NCBI RefSeq assembly: GCF_022234545.1
Contig: NZ_JAIEUI010000018.1
Coordinates: forward strand, 62,001 to 126,000
From: Paenibacillus piscarius
GTDB lineage: Bacteria; Bacillota; Bacilli; Paenibacillales; Paenibacillaceae
Reading direction: 5' to 3'
DNA length: 64,000 nt
The notes beneath the pieces are model-generated. The model saw only the letters and a list, made by a program, of their open reading frames with translations, ran no database searches and was not told the DNA's origin. Both the position numbers and the translations under genes were made by a program. Positions 1 to 7,704 of the stretch are shown here, piece after piece; position 1 is the first letter of the stretch; each line of letters begins with the position of its first letter.

Positions 1-699
1 ATAATCCTCGAATTTCTGTCCGGAAACGCATTCAACGAGATACCCAAGCAAATTGTAGCCGTAATTGTCATAACGGAACGCCTCTCCCGGCTTGCGGATT
101 ACGGTCGGCATGTGGTCCGCCACGAAGGTATCCAGCCTGTAGACCGGACCGTCCGGGTCGCCCTCATCCTCCGGTATGTCGGTAAAGTCAAAGCCGCTCG
201 TGTGCGTCATCAGATCTCTAGCGGTCAGCGGCGAGCCTGTTCGATTGGCGATCTTCATGCCCTTTAGGTAGCCGTTCACATCGAGATCCAGATCCAGCTT
301 CCCCTGCTCGGCCAACTGCATGACCGCCATCGCAGTGAACGTCTTGGAGATCGATGCCAGTCGGAATAACGTATGGCTCGGGTCTACCGGTTTCTTGGTC
401 TCCACGTTCGCATAGCCATAGCCTTTGTTCAGCAGCACCTTGCCGTCATTCACTATGACAACCGATGCTCCCGCCAGCGCAGCCCTCACTTCCGGACGCG
501 CGAAGAAGCTATCCATAAAAGCAGCGACCTCTTGAGGGTCGGACGGCCCTAGCGCGGCTGTGGATGCGGAAGCCCCAACTGATTGGGCTGAAGCGACGTT
601 TGGTTTTACGACATACAGGACTGGGGTGAACAGGCCTAGCGAAAAAATCAATGCGGACGTAAGCAGCGTTCTTGGGACGTTCATGATCTTGAAAGTCAT
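1..699 (-). CDS. Exported serine hydrolase, beta-lactamase family (3' part outside the window)
   Basis: Beta-lactamase/penicillin-binding-protein-like serine hydrolase, probably acting outside the membrane as an esterase or peptidase; the substrate cannot be read. The first 233 residues are present and the frame is still open at position 1. Residues 1-38 form a signal peptide with a possible cut after VASA. The nucleophile motif SxxK is S116-I-S-K119, and a YxN-type motif is Y210-D-N212 followed by GYNLLG. The ATG at 697-699 follows GGAG by 7 nt, which fixes the start. It lies on the far side of the rlmH island, so it was probably the original neighbour downstream of rlmH. The C-terminal KTG-type motif lies outside the window. 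Confidence 0.88.
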   Translation of the reverse strand, partial: MTFKIMNVPRTLLTSALIFSLGLFTPVLYVVKPNVASAQSVGASASTAALGPSDPQEVAAFMDSFFARPEVRAALAGASVVIVNDGKVLLNKGYGYANVETKKPVDPSHTLFRLASISKTFTAMAVMQLAEQGKLDLDLDVNGYLKGMKIANRTGSPLTARDLMTHTSGFDFTDIPEDEGDPDGPVYRLDTFVADHMPTVIRKPGEAFRYDNYGYNLLGYLVECVSGQKFEDY

Positions 700-932
700 T
701 TGCGGTCTCCTTTGTGATCGGCTTGATCTAACTTCCTAGTTATAAGTCAAGCATACCAAATGACCGTAATCCGCGAATCCGTATAGAAGGGCCAAATTGG
801 GACGTATACCCGCCATCTTTTTTGCGGGATCGCGCAATATGCCGATTAAATATCCCCGTATATGAAAGATGTAAAAATTCCCGTTGCATTCTATCTGAGA
901 ACCGAAAACGCCCAGCAAGATCATATTTCGCC

Positions 933-950
933 CTACTTATGATACGGTTC
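933..950 (-). other. Distal attachment-site repeat of the rlmH island (att site B)
   Basis: Read on the minus strand this contains GAACCGTATCATAAG followed by TAG, which are the last codons of rlmH (E-P-Y-H-K) plus a stop. A 16-bp block (935-950) is identical to the true rlmH end at 8601-8616. The copy here is not attached to an rlmH body, so it is best read as the far junction of an element inserted at the 3' end of rlmH. The adjoining GGGCGAAA also resembles the GGCGAAAA after rlmH itself. Confidence 0.75.
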
Positions 951-1037
951 AGCTTAACGGATCTATGGGCGAAAAATGCAAAAAGGAGCATGCCTAGGTT
1001 GCTCCCTCGTTGAATGAATTATTGATTAGGAAGACTT

Positions 1038-1244
1038 TTAAATGCGGTCTGCATTTTTATTATCTTCCGACTTAATTTGCGCCTCTTCTGCCGGCCAATT
1101 CTTACCCCAGCCAACTTCTCCACATGCAGTACATACGTAATCGCCAGTTTTTGTACCTCTAAGATATTCAGAAACAACATATGGATGGCTACAAGACTTT
1201 CCATCCCATCTTTGCCTTAATACTGCTGCTTCGTGCATCTGCAT
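1038..1244 (-). CDS. Small Cys/His-rich protein, possible zinc binder (68 aa)
   Basis: A 68-residue protein not assigned to a named family. It carries a C-x-H pair (CSHP, residues 18-21) and a C-x2-C pair in VCTACGE (about 38-41), so a small zinc-binding fold is likely. The charged tail is typical of a free cytoplasmic protein. The ATG follows an AGGAGG site by 9 nt, which makes translation credible; the overlapping frame at 1019-1204 has no such site. It is the last gene of the rlmH island before the distal att repeat. The role is unknown. Confidence 0.6.
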   Translation of the reverse strand: MQMHEAAVLRQRWDGKSCSHPYVVSEYLRGTKTGDYVCTACGEVGWGKNWPAEEAQIKSEDNKNADRI

Positions 1245-1278
1245 AAGTAGTATTCCTCCTATGAAGGCCGCTTATAAA

Positions 1279-1313
1279 AATGGAGTAACCTATGATTTAT
1301 ATAGGTTACTCCC
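1279..1313 (-). terminator. Terminator after the hipA-like/DUF3037 pair
   Basis: Perfect 12-bp stem GGAGTAACCTAT / ATAGGTTACTCC with a loop of about 7 nt, followed on the minus strand by ATTTTTA. It lies just past the stop of the DUF3037 gene. Confidence 0.8.
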
Positions 1314-1323
1314 TCTCCAATTA

Positions 1324-2163
1324 TTATAATGCTTCTTCAAGATTACCGCCACTTTTGAGAGTATATATTAATCGATCAAAGTCTCTGGTTCCATAATTAA
1401 TTATAGTGGCTCTATCTATAGTCTCGAACTGGTAGATCAACTCTTGATATCCGGTTTTTTCAGAATTTTTTGTGGGCTTAATAATAGCTATGAAATGTCC
1501 ACTATTCAAATCTACATCATTGTGGAGCTTTTCGATTGCATCTTTCCAAAATACACCCTCTTTATAATTTTCCCTAGGGGATTCTTGGATAGAAAGAGGT
1601 TGAATCAAATCTAATGTGTTATCGATCCTATAGCCAAAATCAATATTTAAACTAAATGGTAAATTTTTAACCTGTATATCTCTTTCGATAAAGCGATCTA
1701 TTCCCTCTGACGTTAAACGCTCCTCGACTTGCTTTATTAGTGACTTCTGCTTGGTCCTTATTTCTTCTTGGCTAATTACTAAATTATCGTACAAACCTTC
1801 AACTTGATGTACTATGTTTTCAGTAAAGATATATTCAGGTTTAGCTAAGATAAATGGGGCCTTAATACTTGACTGTAATTTTTCTAAATAATTATTATCG
1901 CCTAGAGATACGTCTATAAGTGTATCAAAAAACTTTGTATTGAGACTTCTTAGATGTTTGCTCATTAATTTTCGAAATGCTCGATACTCGGCATACTGGA
2001 ATTCTGTTAAAAAATTCTTAATTCGAGTGTCATACTCCAAAAATTTAAAAGCAATCTTTGATTCTTTAGGCGAATGTATAATTACACCAATATTTATTAT
2101 CTCTTGTTTGATGCTACTTGGCATGAACTTTATTACTCCGAACTTGCTTGCAAATCTGGCCAC
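1324..2163 (-). CDS. DUF3037 family protein, partner of the HipA-like kinase
   Basis: The N-terminal segment FGVIKFMPSSIKQEIINIGVII matches my memory of the DUF3037 signature (a short strand, P-x-x-x-x-x-E, then INIGV). This family is often encoded beside HipA-like kinases, as here. The function is not established; a regulator, substrate or antitoxin of the kinase is the usual guess. I chose the GTG at 2161-2163, about 7 nt after a GGGGGTG site. That overlaps the kinase gene by 31 bp and suggests translational coupling. A longer ATG frame to 2199 has no ribosome site. The rest is a charged alpha/beta protein without membrane segments. Confidence 0.65.
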   Translation of the reverse strand: MARFASKFGVIKFMPSSIKQEIINIGVIIHSPKESKIAFKFLEYDTRIKNFLTEFQYAEYRAFRKLMSKHLRSLNTKFFDTLIDVSLGDNNYLEKLQSSIKAPFILAKPEYIFTENIVHQVEGLYDNLVISQEEIRTKQKSLIKQVEERLTSEGIDRFIERDIQVKNLPFSLNIDFGYRIDNTLDLIQPLSIQESPRENYKEGVFWKDAIEKLHNDVDLNSGHFIAIIKPTKNSEKTGYQELIYQFETIDRATIINYGTRDFDRLIYTLKSGGNLEEAL

Positions 2164-3017
2164 ACTAAAGCACCCCCATTCCAAACTGGAAACCACCACA
2201 TGCTAACAAGTTGAATAATTGCTTCCCGCACCTTAAACCGTCTGTCAAACAAAAAAGATACTAATACCTTTTTTTCATAGTCTGGTATCTGCCATTCTTC
2301 TGGTACTTCATTCATTATTTGTTCTAACTCTTGTTTTGATACAGATTCAATTTTATTTACTACCCTTAAAAAGGGATTCAATTGAGGATTCCTTAAATCC
2401 ACGTTTATTTTAATTGCTTCATATATCGGACCGAAAGGAAATAAATGATCCTGCCATGTTAAGCTTGCTCCTTTAAACTCTTGAAGAGACTTGTATCTGT
2501 CCATTGTTGCAACTGGCCTAAAAAAGGCATAACCATGGTCATGAACAACAAATTCCTTTGAACCGTCTTTTTTAGGGAGCACCAACAAATTTCCCATGTT
2601 AGATCCTCTATCATCATTGTGAATCCATATATCGTATGCTAAAACGTCTTGAATCATCCCTACATTACTACACGATCTATAAAGTTCCGGGAGCGGTTCC
2701 CTGAATAAACCATTATCAGCGATATTTTTGTCTAACTCGACTAATGGAGAACCCACCTTAATGCCAGGAGTCATCCCTTCAACATGTGAATAGATTTCAG
2801 CAAGCTCTCTCGGGATGTTAACTAATTTTTGATCAAGAACTGGCAGTTCAAGTAAAGCTGCAATTTTATAACCTAGAAATTCATGTAATAACGCTCTGGT
2901 ATAGTTTTCTGGGTGATTAAACTTAACTACTCTCATAATATTATCACTGCAGAGAAATTTTTTGGGTTTTGATATTCCGTCATCCATATTACCGAAAAAA
3001 CCTATCGCTTCAATCAA
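2133..3017 (-). CDS. HipA-like kinase
   Basis: Protein kinase-like fold of the HipA superfamily, a group that includes the E. coli persistence kinase acting on glutamyl-tRNA synthetase. From the chosen start, K32 in RVVKF is the expected ATP-binding lysine. Residues 132-144 (IHNDDRGSNMGNL) form the catalytic loop H-x2-D-R-x2-N, and VHDHG near 159-162 is the metal-binding D-x-G-like motif. I prefer the TTG at 3015-3017 because GGAGGAGG lies just upstream and the fold starts there. The ATG at 3128 has no ribosome site and adds 37 odd residues. No HipB-type DNA-binding partner is visible; the DUF3037 gene follows with overlap. A role as toxin or defence kinase is inference. Confidence 0.7.
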   Translation of the reverse strand: MIEAIGFFGNMDDGISKPKKFLCSDNIMRVVKFNHPENYTRALLHEFLGYKIAALLELPVLDQKLVNIPRELAEIYSHVEGMTPGIKVGSPLVELDKNIADNGLFREPLPELYRSCSNVGMIQDVLAYDIWIHNDDRGSNMGNLLVLPKKDGSKEFVVHDHGYAFFRPVATMDRYKSLQEFKGASLTWQDHLFPFGPIYEAIKINVDLRNPQLNPFLRVVNKIESVSKQELEQIMNEVPEEWQIPDYEKKVLVSFLFDRRFKVREAIIQLVSMWWFPVWNGGALVWPDLQASSE

Positions 3018-3226
3018 TTGGCCCGCTCCTCCTCCAGCAATCTTACATATTTTAAAACAGCAAGACCCAATTTCTGATCTTCTGCCTTTCATGGGTATGT
3101 TAAACACTATAATAGTTTCAAGGTTCATCGCACTGTATTATTATATCATTATAGTCTTAAATTTATTATCCATCTATTCAAGTTCTTTCAGGCTATGGGC
3201 GTGTTTTATTGACTTTGATCAAGCTT

Positions 3227-3641
3227 ATGGAAACGGTGACGTGGGAGTATTACGAATTCATCGGCTTGGTTGGAGCCTATGGTCAGCAAGGGGCAAGGGA
3301 AGCACTCGAAGATTATGTGTAGACGAAGAGGGGAACGCCTGTAATGGATGTTCTCCATGGGTTTGGCTTGTGGTAGAACGTGTGTGGAGCACTGGCTGTG
3401 ATGAGATAGTTGGGTTGGTTGGGTTGTTCATTTCGCCACCTCTATTTCATGCTATTGCCTAAGGCTGGCGGCGACCGTGTTTGATTGCAAGTTTGAGTTA
3501 ACGGATCATGAGCTCGAGTAGACGCTTTTCGGTGGCGGGGCCGATATTCAATTGGTACAAGTGGATGAGCTTAACGGGAGTGCCTCCTTGGAAGTTTGTT
3601 GTATATCAATTTCCTTTTGGCGTTACTTCTCATCGATTTAA
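3227..3641 (+). pseudogene. Decayed plus-strand gene relic
   Basis: This gene-poor 760-bp stretch holds coding-like fragments on the plus strand, opposite to its neighbours. An ATG frame at 3227-3322 gives 31 residues (METVTWEYYEFIGLVGAYGQ...), and after its stop the same frame continues with TKRGTPVMDVLHGFG. A second fragment at 3480-3641 reads FDCKFELTDHELE, a stop, then TLFGGGADIQLVQVDELNGS. The composition looks like protein interrupted by stops and a frameshift. I do not recognise the family. A hairpin at 3665-3692 sits just after it. Confidence 0.4.
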
Positions 3642-3664
3642 TTGTGTTTGATGAAATAGAAACA

Positions 3665-3692
3665 GCATCTCCAGCGGTGAAGCTGGAGATGC
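3665..3692. terminator. Hairpin, terminator-like
   Basis: Perfect 11-bp stem GCATCTCCAGC / GCTGGAGATGC with loop GGTGAA. The following T-run is weak (CTTTAATT on plus). It may end the decayed plus-strand gene. From here to 3888 I see nothing further. Confidence 0.5.
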
Positions 3693-3888
3693 TTTAATTG
3701 ACCCAGGGCGCTCTTCATGTTTTATTTTATAATTTGTTAAATACTGGATTTTTATTATTCAATTTTTATTCTCCTCAGTTACCATACATCATGCTGATTA
3801 TAAGAACAAACCTGTCTTCTCGACCATTGCCTTTCTTTTTACAGCGCCCTCCAATTATACCTAGTCTTCTTTTCACCAATTCAATGTG

Positions 3889-4632
3889 CTAGTATCTATC
3901 TGTTCGTATTTTTAGATCGCTTTTGACAACATTGATTTGGGAATTAGGACTATGCTTTTCAACAAGTTCATTAACTGATTCTATATCGTGCTCTCCTGCG
4001 GCTGGACCCATCATTATCTCAGCGTTATTCCAAAAATGCTCTCGGAGTTCCACATCAATATAATTTATATCAGTTTCAACGCCATGTAATATATTTTCAA
4101 AAAACGAAGTTTCTAATGACATGAAGTCTATTGGATTTTCGTATCTAGGTAGCCCTGCTAGTATGAATCTTGCCTCTTTCTGAAAAGACCAATTTCTTCT
4201 TTTAATGAGTCCTAATTGAGCAATTTCTTTGCGGCCTATGGAAAAATTTTCATTAAAAAGATTCACCGATGGGATGTCTCTATATTCTACATCAGAAAAG
4301 AAATTGCCAATTTGAAATGCCAGTATTCTACTATAATCCTTGATATTAAGGATATCATTATCGTTTGATTTATTTAATGAAACATTATTTAGATCAATTC
4401 CAATCCTTACTCCTTTCATGTTGCCTGTATACATATTCCATAATGAAATATTCTCATCCCTATCCCTCGTCCAACTGCTTACAAAAACATACTCTGACAT
4501 ATTACCAAATACATCAACAATACCCTCTTCCATATCATCTACATTAGTCAATCTGTTCAATCTAAGTGTTTTGTTTTCAAGTATCAACTTAAGAGTCGGA
4601 ATACTTGTGTAATGATAAATATAGTTTTGCAT
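3889..4632 (-). CDS. DUF2971 family protein
   Basis: The N-terminus (YIYHYTSIPTLKLILENKTLRLNRLTNVDDMEEG) follows the DUF2971 pattern: an H-Y-T start, a helix, then a strand with N-D-x-x-E. Next comes SSWTRDRDENISLWNMY, another segment typical of the family. No enzyme activity is established that I can cite. These genes recur in accessory and defence-rich regions. The start ATG is 55 bp downstream of the zinc-ribbon gene, with AAGGAG about 12 nt before it, so the two probably form an operon. The gene is AT-rich like the rest of the island. Confidence 0.6.
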   Translation of the reverse strand: MQNYIYHYTSIPTLKLILENKTLRLNRLTNVDDMEEGIVDVFGNMSEYVFVSSWTRDRDENISLWNMYTGNMKGVRIGIDLNNVSLNKSNDNDILNIKDYSRILAFQIGNFFSDVEYRDIPSVNLFNENFSIGRKEIAQLGLIKRRNWSFQKEARFILAGLPRYENPIDFMSLETSFFENILHGVETDINYIDVELREHFWNNAEIMMGPAAGEHDIESVNELVEKHSPNSQINVVKSDLKIRTDRY

Positions 4633-4687
4633 ATAGTTTCACAGCTCCTTATTCATTTCTGCCCTTCTATTATTTTCTAAGCAACTA

Positions 4688-5608
4688 TCACAAGGATTCA
4701 GACTTTCTATTGTTAAATGTCTTTATATATCGAATGTTTCTCTCTTCACCTTCTAAGATGATTTTAGTGACATCTCCACATTCCCCACAATGTAAAAAAA
4801 GCGTTGTAATAATGCCATCTTCATTTGTTTCGTCATCAATTATCTCAAGCTTTTTACTTGTACAGTGTTGGCATTTATACTGTGAAACTGGGTTAAAGGC
4901 TTTTTGCCTGAGATTTTCGTATACCCCTACTAATGATGTACATAAAGAAACACACGTTGAAGCTTCATAAAATGTAGCATTCTGAGAGTGTGTAATTTTA
5001 TTGGAATAATCCCACGTTGATTCAGTTAATTTTTTGATTATACTTCGGTAATCACTATTATCCGAACCGGGTAAATAAAACTGAACAAAGAACTCTGCTT
5101 TCTTCTTAAAATTTGATGCTTGGGGTTGCTCGCTCTCTCCAGCCATTTCAGGAAAATAAATTAAATTTCCTAATTCAATCAATACTTCTCTACATTGAAC
5201 ACCAATAGCTTGAAAATCTTCAGTTTCTATTGCTGAATCAATTAGTGTAGCAATATTCTTTAACTTTCTGAATAATTGGGGTGCAATTTCGCTATCCAAC
5301 GTCATTGCATTTACATAATCTTCTGGCTTGTATGAAGATGCTTTCATCCGTTGCATTATTCCCATATGAAAAGAATAAACTTCATCCGTTCCAAAGTAAT
5401 AAGCGTCTTGAGGGTAAAGGTTCATCGGTACTGTTTCACCTTCAACAACCCACCACGAACCATCCTTATCTGTTTTTACATTCCAAACTCTCACTTCAAC
5501 TCCTAAATCATCAAAAGTTTGCTCCGGTTTTGCACTCAAAACCTTACACTTATTCTGACTTTGCCATTCGACATACTCGGCAACGTCTTCGTATGTTCTT
5601 TCAGCCAT
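4688..5608 (-). CDS. Zinc-ribbon protein with a HEPN-like helical segment, function unknown
   Basis: A 306-residue cytoplasmic protein I cannot assign to a named family. Residues 1-85 are mixed alpha/beta and rich in W and Y. Residues 105-235 are helical and contain WDYSNKITHSQNAT (N203-x3-H207), which recalls the N-x3-H end of HEPN motifs but lacks the usual R. The C-terminal ribbon has C246-x2-C249 and C274-x2-C277. AAAGGA sits 9 nt before the ATG. It leads a two-gene operon with the DUF2971 gene. Context suggests defence, but this is inference. Confidence 0.6.
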   Translation of the reverse strand: MAERTYEDVAEYVEWQSQNKCKVLSAKPEQTFDDLGVEVRVWNVKTDKDGSWWVVEGETVPMNLYPQDAYYFGTDEVYSFHMGIMQRMKASSYKPEDYVNAMTLDSEIAPQLFRKLKNIATLIDSAIETEDFQAIGVQCREVLIELGNLIYFPEMAGESEQPQASNFKKKAEFFVQFYLPGSDNSDYRSIIKKLTESTWDYSNKITHSQNATFYEASTCVSLCTSLVGVYENLRQKAFNPVSQYKCQHCTSKKLEIIDDETNEDGIITTLFLHCGECGDVTKIILEGEERNIRYIKTFNNRKSESL

Positions 5609-5741
5609 CTCACTGTTCCTTTCAATTAGTTGAATTTGATTTCTGTTATGAATAATCCGCTCAAAAATAAAAAGGATTGCATGTAACCACTTTACCTAAA
5701 GACTTTCTATAGAACTGGAGATTGGGCTGCTATAGTATTAA

Positions 5742-5858
5742 GCTGTTCTAGGAAAAGACCTATTTAGCGTGGTTAACGTGGGCGAATTTATACAACGTAT
5801 TGAGAGGATACCCGTCCGATACGTGAATGCAGTGTTAGACGGGTTATTGCCTTCTTGA
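5742..5858 (+). pseudogene. Short plus-strand coding relic
   Basis: After a stop at 5739-5741 a plus-strand frame reads AVLGKDLFSVVNVGEFIQRI and continues ERIPVRYVNAVLDGLLPS to a stop at 5856-5858. It has no start or ribosome site and overlaps the end of the next minus-strand gene. It looks like the C-terminus of a lost protein; the family is not recognised. Confidence 0.3.
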
Positions 5859-6476
5859 GTTACTCACAAAATCTATTGTTGTTATATAATTCATCTTCCT
5901 TATAAAATTTTCTCTAAGTTCTATATTCGAGCTTTGACTAAGGCGGTCTACATAATGCTGATATTCATTTATCAATTCGTCCTTAAATTTAATTACATCT
6001 AGACGAATTCCATTCTCAATCTCGGTAACCATTTCACCCTGGTCAAAAGTAAGCTGTGTATTCCTTTTTGTCTGCGCCTGATGAAGAATTCCATTACGAA
6101 TATCTGAGTAAAAATAACCAGCAGTTCTTCTTGTGAAGTACTGACTGAAAAAAATGCTTTTAGTCAAAAACTTTATAAACGCCTCCCTATGTCCTCTAAA
6201 AACCGTTTCATCAAGTCCATTATAAAATTGATGCAAGGTTTCTATAAACAAACAGCATAATGCCATTGAACCGAAACTATAGTCAATATGTCTATTATCG
6301 ACCCTTATGTTATCCGAGTAATATTGAATTAATAATAAAAACCTCCCTTCCATTCTATCTATAAATATCTCAATTGCATTCTTCCATGCTTGATTATTAC
6401 TACTTAAAGATAAATTCAGCTCTGAGTAATCATCCAGACTGTATCTTGGAGAAATGTATATAGCATTATTAAACAT
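5844..6476 (-). CDS. HEPN-like protein, possible RNase
   Basis: A 210-residue, mostly helical protein. Residues R127-N-G-I-L-H132, followed by Q, match the HEPN RNase motif R-x4-H, where HEPN toxins place catalytic Arg and His. The rest resembles paired long helices with many aromatic residues. The ATG at 6474-6476 has GAAAGGAAG 6 nt upstream. A start 20 codons earlier has no good site, so the shorter form is preferred. It stands alone between the zinc-ribbon gene and the internal att-like site. No antitoxin is obvious beside it, so it may be an abortive-infection type effector. The family name is uncertain. Confidence 0.55.
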   Translation of the reverse strand: MFNNAIYISPRYSLDDYSELNLSLSSNNQAWKNAIEIFIDRMEGRFLLLIQYYSDNIRVDNRHIDYSFGSMALCCLFIETLHQFYNGLDETVFRGHREAFIKFLTKSIFFSQYFTRRTAGYFYSDIRNGILHQAQTKRNTQLTFDQGEMVTEIENGIRLDVIKFKDELINEYQHYVDRLSQSSNIELRENFIRKMNYITTIDFVSNSRRQ

Positions 6477-6601
6477 GTATTTCTTCCTTTCTGTATTAGC
6501 AATAATTCCAAATAATATTATGTTTATGAACTTCATGATATACCCTATTCCGAAGCCTATAAGCCATATCTCTATGTGAATTATCTTTCATTACAACGGC
6601 C

Positions 6602-6662
6602 AGGAACAGGGCAAATGTATGGCGAGACGAACTTTTTCACTTAATTTTTCGCCGTCACCTTA
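6602..6662 (-). other. Internal copy of the island end (att-like site C)
   Basis: Two blocks repeat the sequence next to rlmH: a 24-bp block at 6602-6625 (one mismatch to 8534-8557) and the 15-bp AATTTTTCGCCGTCA at 6643-6657 (identical to 8587-8601). ACTTTTTC lies between them in both places. Immediately beyond, the rlmH codons present at the true end are missing; instead there is CTAATTAAGG on the minus strand. This looks like a second junction, dividing the island into two units. Confidence 0.6.
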
Positions 6663-6741
6663 ATTAGCTAATTTCGCTTAACATCCAATTCATTAACTTC
6701 GTAAGTACCTTGCGCTTAGCCGAAACAACTGCTTCGAAACA

Positions 6742-7494
6742 TTATCTAAGGATGTCTTTATAAAGAAAATGCTCTTTGACTTCTTCATTCGTTAATTTAA
6801 AAATCAATTTTTCATCATATGGAAAAAACATAAATTTTAGTTTATGAAATTCTGCAAATGATAGAAGAACTTTGAGGTGCAGTTGACTGACACCCCTAAC
6901 TACTACACCACCTGCATCGTTGGACAATATCTCGGCTGTCTTCTTTGAAGTAAACAAATAAAACCCTTTATCCTTTTCATGCGGCAGGACTACGTATGTA
7001 CCAGTTATCTGACCCTCTCTTTCTTCCATCAAAGTCCAAAAAGGCTGTCCCAATACTTTTTCATTGGGTAAGATGACTCCGATTTTAGCTGCAACTACTT
7101 TTCCTAATAGAGGAAGTTCACCGGATGATATTAATTCTATTCCATAGTGATCAGCAATTGTCTTAGCTCCTTGTTGGAACCCACTTGATGACACCATTAT
7201 TCCTATACAATTATCTAAGTCTGTTAACTTTCCGTAGAACTCTTGAACATGCCCTTTAGTTATAGCTCTTGTATGATTTTTACATTCTATTGCAACCCTA
7301 TGTCTAATTCCAACAAGATCAAATTCATAAAAAGCATCAATTTGATGTGGCGTACTCGATTTTCCGATAATCACCTTATCTCTGGTTACCTGAATGTCTT
7401 GGCCTTCGAGAAACAATAATGATTGATAAACATATTGCACTAGTTCTTCAAAGGTTTTTCCCTTTTCATTCATTTTTCTTTTGAAATTAAACAT
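6742..7494 (-). CDS. Mrr-type restriction endonuclease-like protein
   Basis: Nuclease of the PD-(D/E)xK fold, Mrr_cat type; such enzymes cut modified or foreign DNA. The N-terminal domain has GKTFEELVQYVYQ (helix with E17/E18), QIDAF with D53, then VAIECKNH with E70-x-K72, and VQEFYGKL. These match the D...E-x-K core and the following Q helix. Next, IGIMVSSSGFQQGA (about 97-110) fits the conserved last strand. The C-terminal about 110 residues are unassigned and may recognise DNA. The ATG at 7492-7494 follows AGGGGGG closely; seven upstream codons to 7515 have no site. It shares the proximal unit of the rlmH island with the next gene toward rlmH. Confidence 0.75.
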   Translation of the reverse strand: MFNFKRKMNEKGKTFEELVQYVYQSLLFLEGQDIQVTRDKVIIGKSSTPHQIDAFYEFDLVGIRHRVAIECKNHTRAITKGHVQEFYGKLTDLDNCIGIMVSSSGFQQGAKTIADHYGIELISSGELPLLGKVVAAKIGVILPNEKVLGQPFWTLMEEREGQITGTYVVLPHEKDKGFYLFTSKKTAEILSNDAGGVVVRGVSQLHLKVLLSFAEFHKLKFMFFPYDEKLIFKLTNEEVKEHFLYKDILR

Positions 7495-7572
7495 AAAATC
7501 CCCCCTAATCTGCACTTACATATTTCCATCTAATGTTCTTGTATTTACATTTTTAACCATCTAAGCCCAAAA

Positions 7573-7704
7573 ATGATCGCGATGCAGTTAGGGTGGCGCG
7601 GATGTGTCTGTCTGAATGGCTTTCCCAAATATCTTCGGGAGGGCCAAGAGGCGAATAGTCCCTATGTAGGTGAATATGATCTTAATCCAAGTACCCTCTG
7701 TTAA
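7573..7704 (+). pseudogene. Possible plus-strand coding relic (43 codons)
   Basis: An ATG frame of 43 codons (MIAMQLGWRGCVCLNGFPKY... ending VGEYDLNPSTLC) fills the gap between two minus-strand genes. It has no ribosome site and is less AT-rich than its surroundings. It may be a relic like those at 3227 and 5742. No family recognised; chance is possible. Confidence 0.2.

Noticed and set aside
736..1013. Overlapping small frames on both strands next to the distal att repeat
   Set aside because: No ribosome sites, they run through the att repeat, and the peptides have no protein-like pattern.
2962..3462. 166-codon plus-strand frame over the hipA-like start
   Set aside because: It overlaps the kinase gene, lacks a ribosome site and contains parts of the decayed gene in the wrong frame.
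5780..5845. Integron attC-like site (GTTAGAC next to inverted repeats)
   Set aside because: The partner core site and the usual paired L/R boxes are missing, and no integrase is present; a decayed plus-strand gene explains the sequence better.
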